Of a stretch of 7,507 nt of DNA, positions 1 to 5,649 are shown piece by piece; position 1 is the first letter of the stretch; the number at the start of each line of letters is the position of its first letter. Source of the stretch: Armatimonadota bacterium (GTDB lineage Bacteria; Armatimonadota; Hebobacteria; CAIYQO01); contig JAKIYB010000211.1 in NCBI GenBank assembly GCA_022708765.1, positions 1 through 7,507 on the forward strand. Direction: 5' to 3'. Under the pieces are notes generated by a model. It saw only the letters and a program-made list of their open reading frames with translations, was not told the origin of the DNA and searched no databases. The position numbers and the translations under genes were made by a program.

Positions 1-181
1 GCAGCGCGTCCACCGGCAGCGCGCGCAGCCCAAAATCGCCCGCCAGCGCATCCGCGCTCGCCGGCAGCGCGTCCGCGCACGCGACGACGCGATATAGCTC
101 CGCGTGCTTGCCAAACAGTCGCATGTGAATGCCCCGGCCGGCACTCCCGCACCCGATTAACCCAACGGTGATCCGTGACAT
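1..181 (-). CDS. Gfo/Idh/MocA-family NAD(P)-dependent oxidoreductase, N-terminal fragment
   Basis: This is the first 60 codons of a gene that runs off the left edge. The product begins MSRITVGLIGCGSAGRGIHM. The Gly-rich stretch G8-L-I-G-C-G-S-A-G-R16 with a following His19 is the dinucleotide-binding Rossmann fingerprint of the Gfo/Idh/MocA family, whose members oxidise or reduce sugars and related polyols with NAD(P). The next part (GKHAELYRVVACAD) fits the second beta strand that ends in the acidic residue which often binds the ribose. The start is ATG at 179-181, preceded by GAGGAG at 188-193 with a 6-nt spacer. It lies 43 bp after the TIM-barrel gene and is very probably the third gene of the same operon. 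The catalytic domain lies outside the window, so substrate and cofactor preference cannot be judged. Confidence 0.85.
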   Translation of the reverse strand, partial: MSRITVGLIGCGSAGRGIHMRLFGKHAELYRVVACADALPASADALAGDFGLRALPVDAL

Positions 182-225
182 GATTTTCTCCTCATGGGAG
201 CGCGGATTTTCACTCTGCACCACAA

Positions 226-1107
226 CTACGCCGGCATCACCCGTTCTGGTGACGCCACCAGCGCTTTCAAATACGCAATTCCCTCGCCCACGCGCTCCTC
301 CGGAGTAAGGTCGCGCCGCAGGTCTTCAATGCTCAAGTAGCCTCGAAAGCCGCTGTCCTTCAGCGCGGTGATGATCTCCGGATAGTTGGCGATGCCGTCA
401 CGCAGACTGGCCCAGCGGTGCACCCAGCGGCCGTCTTCGTACCAGTAGGCGGCGTTCTTGCAGTGGATGTAAGCCAGATAGTCGCCCATGAGCTGCACGG
501 AGTTGCGCCACCCCTCATTCCCCTCGAAAACCATGTTGCCGGGGTCCATGAGGATGCCCACGCGATTAGCAGGGAAAGGTTCCAGCAGGCGCAGGGCAGC
601 GCTGGCGGAGTTGACCACGTAGCCGTGATGGAGCTCGAAAACGAAGCGCACATCGTAATCGGCGCTCATGTCCAGCATCCGCGCCAGTTCACGAGCATTG
701 CGCTCCATCCAGTACCGCGAATCGCGCGTGCCGTCAAAATCGGCCAGCAGGCCGGCGAGCGTGGAGTTCGGCCCACCCCAGCGCACATGCGGCGCGGTGA
801 AGAGGCGAATCTGCCGCACGCCAAGCTGCTCCGCCGTCTCGCACGTCGCGCGCACCACCTCCGGCGCCTCCACGTGCCCCAGCAGCAAGCCGGGCGTGAG
901 CGAGATGAACGCCATCCCCTCCGCCGCGAAATCGTCGCGCAGCGCCGCGGCTTTCTCCCGCAGCTCTTCACGGGTGATGCGCCCGTCGTGCAGCCATGCC
1001 ACCGGCAGATCCACTTCCAATCCCTCACAGCCCAGCGTCCGCGCATGCCGCAGCGCTTCTCGTCGCTCCCTTCTTCCCACCGACGTCAATTGCGTGCCGA
1101 ATTTCAT
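226..1107 (-). CDS. Sugar phosphate isomerase/epimerase-like TIM barrel protein (xylose isomerase-like, AP-endonuclease 2 superfamily)
   Basis: The protein has 293 residues, the usual length for this TIM-barrel superfamily, which holds sugar isomerases and epimerases, inosose dehydratases and related enzymes. The barrel strands can be followed from MKFGTQL at the N-terminus, through CEGLEVD (27-33) and AFISLTPG (66-73), to YLSIEDL (257-263). The likely divalent-metal ligands stand at strand ends: E158 in FVFELHH, D188 in ILMDPGN, H215 in YIHCKN and E261 in LSIED. K217, two residues after H215, is also commonly conserved. An upstream in-frame start at 1128 is possible, but ATG at 1105-1107 is preferred because AAAAGGAG (1113-1120) lies 5 nt before it. 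The stop is TAG. The gene sits between a URO-D-like gene and a Gfo/Idh/MocA gene, an arrangement that suggests metabolism of a sugar, inositol-like or methylated compound. The exact reaction cannot be read from sequence. Confidence 0.85.
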   Translation of the reverse strand: MKFGTQLTSVGRRERREALRHARTLGCEGLEVDLPVAWLHDGRITREELREKAAALRDDFAAEGMAFISLTPGLLLGHVEAPEVVRATCETAEQLGVRQIRLFTAPHVRWGGPNSTLAGLLADFDGTRDSRYWMERNARELARMLDMSADYDVRFVFELHHGYVVNSASAALRLLEPFPANRVGILMDPGNMVFEGNEGWRNSVQLMGDYLAYIHCKNAAYWYEDGRWVHRWASLRDGIANYPEIITALKDSGFRGYLSIEDLRRDLTPEERVGEGIAYLKALVASPERVMPA

Positions 1108-1112
1108 GACAG

Positions 1113-1120
1113 CTCCTTTT
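1113..1120 (-). promoter_or_regulatory. Shine-Dalgarno site deciding the TIM-barrel start
   Basis: On the minus strand this reads AAAAGGAG, 5 nt before the ATG at 1107. It argues against the in-frame start 7 codons upstream at 1128, which would lie before the ribosome-binding site. Confidence 0.75.
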
Positions 1121-1167
1121 GGATTCACCGGGTTAAAGTGCGGAGTGCATTTCCGCGACCGCGGTTT

Positions 1168-2238
1168 TCACCGCCCCCCATACTGTTCGATGCAGCGAAA
1201 ATAGGTAAAGACGTTCTCCGTCGGCGCGTTGTAGGTGATCTCATTCGTCACGCCGATGAAATAGCCCGGCGCGCCTTGCCCCATGGCGACGCAGCGCCGC
1301 ACTTCCGCCTCGATCTCCGCCGGCGTGCCGTAGCTGATGACGCGCGAATCCACGTTACCAAGGAAAAATTTCTCTCCACCGTAACGAGCAATAATCGGTA
1401 CCAGATCGGTATGCGGCTCAGCGAAAAGGCCATCGGCGCCGCAGGTGAAGACGGCGTCGGCGACGGGATTCACGCAGCCGTCGGAGATGAAGAGCACTTT
1501 CTTGCCGGCGTCGTGCAGCAGTCGCCAGAAGCGCGTATAGTGCGGGTAAATCATCTCCTCCAGCCACGCCGGCGAGAAGATGCTGCCGCGCGTCATGCAG
1601 ATATCGTCGTGGCAGGACACCACCTCAACATCGGTGCGTGCCCACGCCGCCATCGTGCGCTCGGACACTCGCGCGAAACCGTTCAGTATCTCCTTAAACC
1701 GCTCGGGTTCCGCCGCCGCCGCCTCCAGGAACAGCTCCCAGCCGAAGGTCATCAGCGGCCACATGAAGAGGGTGAGGTAGGTGCCGCCCATCACCAGGTG
1801 GCGGTCGCCGGCTAGCGCGCGCTGGCGGTCCAGGGATGCCTGATAGCGGACCGCCAGCTCCTCGACGGATCCTGCTGGCATCTCCCCCAGCGGATCATAC
1901 GCCAGCACTTGCTCTAGCGTGGCAAAGTCGCTGCCCCAGTCCCAGTGGGAGGTGGTCGTCGCGCCCCAGCGCACGACATGGCGACCGTCCGCCAGCGTTT
2001 TCGAGGTGGCGCCGTCGGCAAAGGGGTCGTCAATGGGGTCGTCGGTGGCGGGAATGCCGGCGAAGTTGATGTCCAGGTCCAGCCGGTCGAGCAGCGCCAG
2101 CCGCGCCTGCTGAGGGTGCTGATAGGGATCTATGCCGGTGAGCGCCCGCTCGAATTCCGGGTGCTGCAGGCACTCGACGCGGGGAATGCGGTCGGTGGGC
2201 CGCAGGTGGATGGCATCCAGCGCACGTTGTCGCGACAT
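1168..2238 (-). CDS. Uroporphyrinogen decarboxylase (URO-D) superfamily protein, non-HemE type
   Basis: The product has 356 residues with the URO-D fold, shared by haem uroporphyrinogen decarboxylase and by cobamide-dependent methyltransferases of the MtaA/MtbA type. Family landmarks are a Pro-rich N-terminus (HLRPTDRIPRVE, 11-22), GWELFLEAAAAEPERFKEIL (166-185), the strand VEVVSCHDD (204-212), SPAWLEEMIYPHY (222-234), VLFISDGCVNP (248-258) and GLFAEP (270-275) before a C-terminal GNVD (294-297) and NEITYNAP (332-339). The Arg-rich substrate loop that marks true HemE near the N-terminus is absent, so a haem role is unlikely. Whether C209, H210 or C255 bind zinc, as in the methyltransferases, is open. 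The start is ATG at 2236-2238, supported by GAGGA at 2246-2250 with a 7-nt spacer and by the promoter at 2273-2301. The alternative GTG at 2274 would fall inside the -10 box. The stop is TGA. This is the first gene of the operon, with 60 bp to the TIM-barrel gene. Confidence 0.85.
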   Translation of the reverse strand: MSRQRALDAIHLRPTDRIPRVECLQHPEFERALTGIDPYQHPQQARLALLDRLDLDINFAGIPATDDPIDDPFADGATSKTLADGRHVVRWGATTTSHWDWGSDFATLEQVLAYDPLGEMPAGSVEELAVRYQASLDRQRALAGDRHLVMGGTYLTLFMWPLMTFGWELFLEAAAAEPERFKEILNGFARVSERTMAAWARTDVEVVSCHDDICMTRGSIFSPAWLEEMIYPHYTRFWRLLHDAGKKVLFISDGCVNPVADAVFTCGADGLFAEPHTDLVPIIARYGGEKFFLGNVDSRVISYGTPAEIEAEVRRCVAMGQGAPGYFIGVTNEITYNAPTENVFTYFRCIEQYGGR

Positions 2239-2272
2239 GGGGTCTTCCTCGTCGGGCGAAACTACGCGCTGC

Positions 2273-2288
2273 ACTGTAACACAGTTAC
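2273..2288. promoter_or_regulatory. Overlapping short inverted repeats on the -10 box, candidate operator
   Basis: Two perfect 5-bp inverted repeats with 3-nt spacers overlap here: ACTGT-aac-ACAGT (2273-2285) and GTAAC-aca-GTTAC (2276-2288). They cover the predicted -10 box and extended -10, where a repressor would block RNA polymerase. The arms are short, so chance is a real alternative, and no regulator gene is visible in the window. Confidence 0.3.
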
Positions 2289-2301
2289 GAAGGATTGTCG
2301 A
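2273..2301 (-). promoter_or_regulatory. Predicted sigma70-type promoter of the URO-D/TIM-barrel/oxidoreductase operon
   Basis: Read on the minus strand, -35 TCGACA (2296-2301; 5 of 6 to TTGACA) is followed after exactly 17 nt by TACAGT (2273-2278; 4 of 6 to TATAAT). TGT directly before the -10 gives an extended -10. Transcription would begin near 2266, leaving a leader of about 28 nt with the Shine-Dalgarno sequence inside it. The position fits the first gene of the operon well. No experimental support is available. Confidence 0.5.
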
Positions 2302-2624
2302 GAAAGGCGAGCGGTGAATCAGTATGCGAAGAAATCCACGATGCGCCGGAGGATTTCGCGCTGGAGCGAATCCACGGTTTGCGGCGTGGCGGCGGGGCCG
2401 GCGGCGACGGCCATGCGGTCGCGGGATTCCTGCAGTTCGTGCTGGCGCGTGGCGAGGACGGCGCTGATATGTTCGGCGAGACGCGGGTTGGCGTCCAGCG
2501 CCTGCCGCATATCTTCCTTCTCCATCACCAACAGCTCGCTCTCCTCCACGGCCACCACGGTGGCGGAGCGCGGCTCACCGGTGAGGAGCGAAAACTCGCC
2601 GAAGAAGTTGCCGGCCTGCAGCGT

Positions 2625-2627
2625 TTA
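2625..2627 (-). other. In-frame TAA, second interruption of the channel gene
   Basis: Minus-strand codons here read GTC TTC TCG TAA ACG CTG CAG GCC GGC. The frame resumes at once with the conserved Gly-Asn-Phe-Phe-Gly-Glu of the nucleotide-binding domain. One codon is affected and no bases appear lost or gained. Confidence 0.9.
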
Positions 2628-3365
2628 CGAGAAGACTTGCCGGCCTTCGTCATCATGCGCCGTTACTCGCACGTGGCCGCGCGCGATCACATAAAAAGTC
2701 TGCCCCGCGTCGCCCTGGCGGCAAATCGTCTCACCGCTGGCAAACAGCGCGGGGTGCAGGCTGTCAGCAAGATGCTGAATCTGTTCCAGCGACAGGCTCT
2801 GCAGGAAGGGGATGGCGCGCAGCAGCGCAACCCGCGCGCCGACCGCCGCGGCCCGCGCCGGCCGTTGCAGCGTCACCGCGGTGGAGGGGCAGGCAAAGCA
2901 GATACTCGCCCGCCGGAAGTGATACCACAGCGCGCGATGCACCGCGGTCAACGTGGCGTCGCGCGTGCCGAAATCGGTGATCCAGTATTTCACCGCATAG
3001 CGGATTCCCTGGCCTTCAAAGGCAAGCAGCCGCGTCTCCGGCGCCGGTTCCGGGCTGATGCCGTCAATGTCCCGCAGCGCCTCCACCAGCACGCGCTCCA
3101 CCTGTTCGGGAGGGTAACCGCCGTCCACCACCACCGCCACCTCGTCGGCATGCCGGGTACCCTGCGCGGTAAGGTTGACCACCTCGACTTTCGCCAGCAA
3201 GTTGAGCGGCAGGGTGACGCGGTCGCCGGATGCCGTGCGAATGGTCAGCGAGCGCCAGTCGGATCCCTCTACCTGGCCCTGATACTGCCCCACGCGCAGC
3301 CAGTCGCCAGGGCGGTACAGGTTCGTCACCTGCAGGCTGAATCCGGCGAAGAGATTGGCCAGCGC

Positions 3366-3368
3366 TTA
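3366..3368 (-). other. In-frame TAA, first interruption of the channel gene
   Basis: Minus-strand codons here read ATG CAG TAA GCG CTG GCC AAT. The residues on both sides match the conserved end of the MscS pore helix without any gap, so the TAA replaces one residue that is usually polar or acidic. A single change from CAA or GAA would explain it. Confidence 0.9.
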
Positions 3369-3864
3369 CTGCATGAGCAAGCCCAGCCCCAGCAGCAGCA
3401 CCGCCGCGCCGGTAAGCACACCGGCGACGATCTTGATGTTGAAGAGGCTGAAGAGCACCAGCAGCCCGGCGAGCAGGTAGATCAGTCCGCGCACGAATGC
3501 CTGGATGACCGGGGGCACTTCCATGCGCCGCCGCACGCCGTAGACGTAGTCGAAGATAATGACCAGCAGCGTTTCCACCGCGATGATGACGAGCAGCGCG
3601 AGGATGCCGGTGTGCGGCAGCCAGGAGAGCCAGACTTTGACGGACAGCGCGGCCAGCGGCGCGTGCGCCAGCTTGGCGCCGACCCAGTTCAGCGTGCAGA
3701 GGGGAATGAGCAGGTAGACCCAGATGCGCACCCGCCGCGCGATGGGCTCGACAAACGAGTCGCGCCACGGCAGGAATTTGTAGAGCAGCCAGTATAGCGT
3801 GCTGAGCCCGATGAAAATGAGAGCAGCCTGCAAAATTATCATCACGCCCATCTTCTCCTGTCAT

Positions 3865-3893
3865 AAGGTAACAGGGGAGCGGCATTTTGTCGA
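3865..3893 (-). promoter_or_regulatory. Possible promoter of the channel gene, same layout as the URO-D promoter
   Basis: On the minus strand, TCGACA (3888-3893) is followed after 17 nt by TACCTT (3865-3870; only 3 of 6 to TATAAT), with TGT before it as an extended -10. The TCGACA and TGTTAC blocks sit at the same distance as in the URO-D promoter. The weak point is position: transcription would start near 3858, inside the Shine-Dalgarno sequence (3855-3859), leaving almost no leader. Confidence 0.25.
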
Positions 3894-3912
3894 GTAGTGC
3901 GCTTTCGATATG

Positions 3913-4032
3913 TTATTGTTCAGCGACTTTGTCCCCTGCTAAGTGTTCAGCGATAATGTCCCCATGATGACGGAGACATTCCTGAAGACGCTGCTGAACC
4001 ACGGCAAGGCGTTCATAACAGCCTACTGGCAT
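3913..4032 (-). pseudogene. Possible C-terminal remnant of a mobile-element gene
   Basis: The minus strand here is open for 39 codons from an internal ATG (MPVGCYERLAVVQQ at its start) to TAA at 3913-3915, and open without a start codon back to 4083. The last residues, GDIIAEHLA then GDKVAEQ, form a nine-residue repeat that mirrors the 27-bp DNA repeat. No ribosome-binding site is visible and I do not recognise the family. It may be the tail of a transposase gene left with its element end, or a chance frame. The plus strand in the same codon register is also open (to 4176), so coding on either strand is uncertain. Confidence 0.2.
3917..3963. repeat. Two 20-bp direct repeats, 27-bp period, resembling insertion-sequence end repeats
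   Basis: Copy 1 (3917-3936) and copy 2 (3944-3963) share TGTTCAGCGA, differ in 3 bases, then share TGTCCCC. On the minus strand the unit is GGGGACAnnnTCGCTGAACA. Multiple end repeats of this kind (GGGACA...CTGAACA) are familiar from the termini of IS21- and IS481-like DDE elements; this parallel is from memory. No intact transposase is in the window, so this would be a solo end or a relic. Confidence 0.5.
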
Positions 4033-4074
4033 ACACTTGACGGTGTAGCCCCACGGAGAAGACGATTGGTTACT

Positions 4075-4105
4075 TTGAAATATTCAGGTTTTCAATTTGT
4101 ATTAT
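4075..4105 (+). promoter_or_regulatory. Possible promoter of the lipoprotein gene
   Basis: TTGAAA (4075-4080) and TATTAT (4100-4105; 5 of 6 to TATAAT) lie in an AT-rich stretch upstream of the lipoprotein gene. The spacer is 19 nt, longer than ideal, and the leader would be about 85 nt. AT-rich DNA often holds such boxes by chance. Confidence 0.25.
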
Positions 4106-4186
4106 CTATGAAAGTGTGTTATCTTTATTATGCTTACCGAACGGTTGGTAACTCTGGGAACGTTCTCCGTCAATAAATCCAGTTGT

Positions 4187-4191
4187 GGAGG
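4187..4191 (+). promoter_or_regulatory. Shine-Dalgarno site deciding the lipoprotein start
   Basis: GGAGG stands 7 nt before the ATG at 4199-4201. This ATG opens a signal peptide with a lipobox, so translation begins in a different frame from the one that encodes the rest of the protein. Confidence 0.8.
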
Positions 4192-4198
4192 TTGTCCT

Positions 4199-5252
4199 AT
4201 GCGTTATCTCCTTCTCCTGCTCGGACTCGGTCTCGGCGCAGTCCTGTTGCTTTCCGGTTGTGGCGGCCGGCACACAAGCCACTCTCATCGTTGTTACGGT
4301 GACACCGACGGTAAAAGCGGTGTCGTCCGGTGGCACGCAGCAATTTACAGCTTCTGTTACAGGCACAAACAATACCGCTGTCACCTGGAGCATACAGGAG
4401 GCGAACGGCGGCACGATTAACGCGTCAGGGCTTTACACCGCACCGGCAGGCGCCGGCACATATCACGTCATCGCGACCAGCATGGCCGATCCATCGAAGA
4501 GTGGAAGCGCAGCAGTGACGGTTAATGCTGTTACGCATAATCTCACAAACCTCTTCATTTTACACCTCTCCGTTGGCAACGGACTCATTGTTGATGGCGG
4601 TATGCGCAACGTTATTGCGGCATATAATACGGCCAACAGCACACAATTCGTGCTCTGGGACCACGGGTATAACGCGGATGGGCTGCGCGATCAACACGGT
4701 AATTTCACCGGTACAAATTATAGCATTCCCAGCGATGACACCACCCCCTGGGGATTATGTCTGATATGGACATCGCAAGATCCGGAATATGTCGCTACCC
4801 GCACCGCCATGATGTCTAATCACCAGGTAATCGCCTTTAAATCCTGCTTCCCGGCATCTGATATCGGGGATGCGAACACGCTGCAGCAGTATAAAACCTG
4901 GTACCTGGCGATGCGCGATTTCTTCGATGCCCATCCGGAGAAACTCTTCATCGTCATGACAACGCCGCCCCTTCATCGTCTCGCGACGAATCCGACTGCC
5001 GCAGCAAATGCGCGCGCATTCGCGAACTGGTTGAGCAGCAGCACATATCTGAGTGGCCATCCGAATGTGCGCTGTTTCAACCTGTTCGATTATCTGGCAA
5101 AAGCAGACGATGGTACTCCTACGGCAAACATGCTGCGCTTTGAATATGAACTCGATGACGGCAGCGATGATTCGCATCCTAATGCCCAGGCCAATGCCAT
5201 TGTCGGGCCGATTTTAGCGCAGTTCCTATGCAACGCGGCCAGGGAGTATTGA
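4199..5252 (+). pseudogene. Lipoprotein with Ig-like and SGNH-type hydrolase domains, broken by an apparent 1-nt insertion
   Basis: With one C at 4267-4268 removed, the gene encodes about 350 residues. Residues 1-21 are a lipoprotein signal: MRY, a Leu/Gly-rich core and the lipobox LLSGC with C21 as lipid-bearing Cys. A bacterial Ig-like domain spans about 31-110 (VTVTPT, TQQFTASV, VTWSI, GLYTAP, YHVIATS). From about 117 to the end lies an SGNH-like hydrolase domain: block I LHLSVGNG with S124 as likely nucleophile, FVLWDHGYN, IAFKSCFPAS, FIVMTTPPL, and block V with D323 and H326 in DDSHPNA as likely remaining catalytic residues. This suggests a surface-anchored esterase or carbohydrate deacetylase; the substrate is unknown. 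Unshifted, the ATG frame reads RHTSHSHR and leaves the family after G23; the other frame gives GTQATLIVV and continues to TGA at 5250-5252. The broken run is GGCGGCCGGC, where GGCGGCGGC would restore the frame. The downstream frame alone has no signal peptide. Confidence 0.8.
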
Positions 5253-5315
5253 GGGATCCATCCAGCCTGCCAGCAACTGCCAGGTGACCGAGTGCCCCCC
5301 CTGAACCGGACTGTG

Positions 5316-5361
5316 GCGTATCACCCCGCGAAAATGCATACCGTGGGGTGATACGCGTTTT
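5316..5361 (+). terminator. Rho-independent terminator of the lipoprotein gene
   Basis: A perfect 12-bp stem, GCGTATCACCCC (5316-5327) with GGGGTGATACGC (5345-5356), is extended inward by three more pairs including one G-U, leaving an 11-nt loop. GTTTT (5357-5361) follows. The stem is strong but the T tract is short. It sits 63 bp after the lipoprotein stop and separates it from the repeat-protein gene. Confidence 0.75.
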
Positions 5362-5471
5362 GCCTTGCGGTTGGGAGTCGGATGATCTTCTCCTCTCATG
5401 GGTTACGTGGCAGTAACAATACTGTTGCGCAAACGTATATCGGCTGATGTGCAACGCCGCCCCGTATCACT

Positions 5472-5511
5472 CCTGCCCCCTCGCCCCAAAGAGGGAGCAG
5501 GCCTATGCCTG
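5472..5511 (+). repeat. Two overlapping, mutually exclusive hairpins upstream of the repeat-protein gene
   Basis: Hairpin A pairs CCTGCCCCCTC (5472-5482) with GAGGGAGCAGG (5491-5501), 10 of 11 paired and an 8-nt loop. Hairpin B pairs CAGGC (5498-5502) with GCCTG (5507-5511). They share 5498-5501, so only one can form. No T tract follows. It may be a REP-like palindrome or part of a leader; neither is proven. Confidence 0.35.
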
Positions 5512-5649
5512 GCAGTATGGAACTGGTGAACAGACCAATACTGGTTCAATGGTCGAGGAGTCTTTTCGACAGGAAGCGCGACCGGCAGGAAGCAGGCAGC
5601 CGGCAGTGAATAACGTGATAACGACTGCCACGGTGAAAAGGAGCGCGGG

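Larger units (their letters stand above)
2319..3851 (-). pseudogene. MscS-like channel with C-terminal cyclic-nucleotide-binding domain, interrupted by two in-frame TAA codons
   Basis: One reading frame of 510 codons encodes a complete protein of the MscS superfamily with a cyclic-nucleotide-binding domain, the architecture called bCNG. Such inner-membrane channels would be gated by, or couple ion flow to, a cyclic nucleotide. About five membrane segments lie at residues 4-24, 42-61, 81-104, 115-137 and 143-175. The last is the pore helix, running into ALANLFAGF. The MscS beta domain follows (LYRPGDWLRVG, near 178-188, to about 230). A CRP-type domain spans about 343-455, with FFGEFSLL (416-423) and PRSA (427-430) of the phosphate-binding cassette. 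TAA interrupts the frame at codon 162 (3366-3368), between Q161 and A163, and at codon 409 (2625-2627), just before TLQAGNFFGE. No frameshift is seen. The terminal stop is TGA. The start ATG at 3849-3851 has AGGAG 3 nt before it; the fourth codon, also ATG, is the alternative. As written, translation would end inside the pore helix. The channel identity is firm; functionality is doubtful. Confidence 0.85.
3852..4198. other. Divergent intergenic region with foreign-looking sequence
   Basis: These 347 bp separate the channel gene (minus) from the lipoprotein gene (plus). From right to left it holds the leader and ribosome-binding site of the lipoprotein gene, a markedly AT-rich stretch (about 4070-4135), a stretch of middling GC with open frames on both strands, the 27-bp-period repeat at 3917-3963 and the upstream sequence of the channel gene. 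The base composition differs from the GC-rich genes on both sides, which suggests inserted DNA. No tRNA or clear terminator is seen. Confidence 0.6.
5253..5649. other. Intergenic region with terminator and hairpins, no credible gene
   Basis: These 397 bp hold the terminator of the lipoprotein gene (5316-5361), a small inverted repeat (5411-5424), an 8-bp palindrome TTGCGCAA (5425-5432), two overlapping hairpins (5472-5511) and GGCAGGAAGC-type direct repeats near 5566-5606. A 68-codon frame (5447-5653) overlaps the next start by ATGA but lacks a ribosome-binding site and any recognisable domain. I see no convincing promoter for the downstream gene. Confidence 0.6.

Noticed and set aside
1140..1156. 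Hairpin GCGGA-N7-TCCGC between the URO-D and TIM-barrel genes as a terminator
   Set aside because: The stem is only 5 bp and no T tract follows on the minus strand. The genes appear to be one operon.
418..1815. Long open frame on the plus strand (465 codons)
   Set aside because: It lies antisense to the TIM-barrel and URO-D genes, is rich in Arg, His and Ala as GC-rich antisense frames are, and has no recognisable domain.
2295..3797. 500-codon open frame on the plus strand
   Set aside because: It is antisense to the channel gene, whose domains are clear on the minus strand. Its composition (Gln, Arg, His, Asp runs) is typical of an antisense shadow.
2319..3851. Genome-wide TAA reassignment to a sense codon
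   Set aside because: It was considered because no gene in the window ends in TAA, but no in-frame TAA occurs in about 1,680 codons of the neighbouring genes. Gene-specific lesions or errors explain it better.
3064..3885. 273-codon minus-strand frame over the first stop of the channel gene
   Set aside because: It is a shifted frame with Ala/Arg/Gly/His-rich sequence. The true channel frame continues across the TAA without shifting.
4158..4168. Near-palindrome around AACGTT upstream of the lipoprotein gene
   Set aside because: It is too short and imperfect to claim as an operator.
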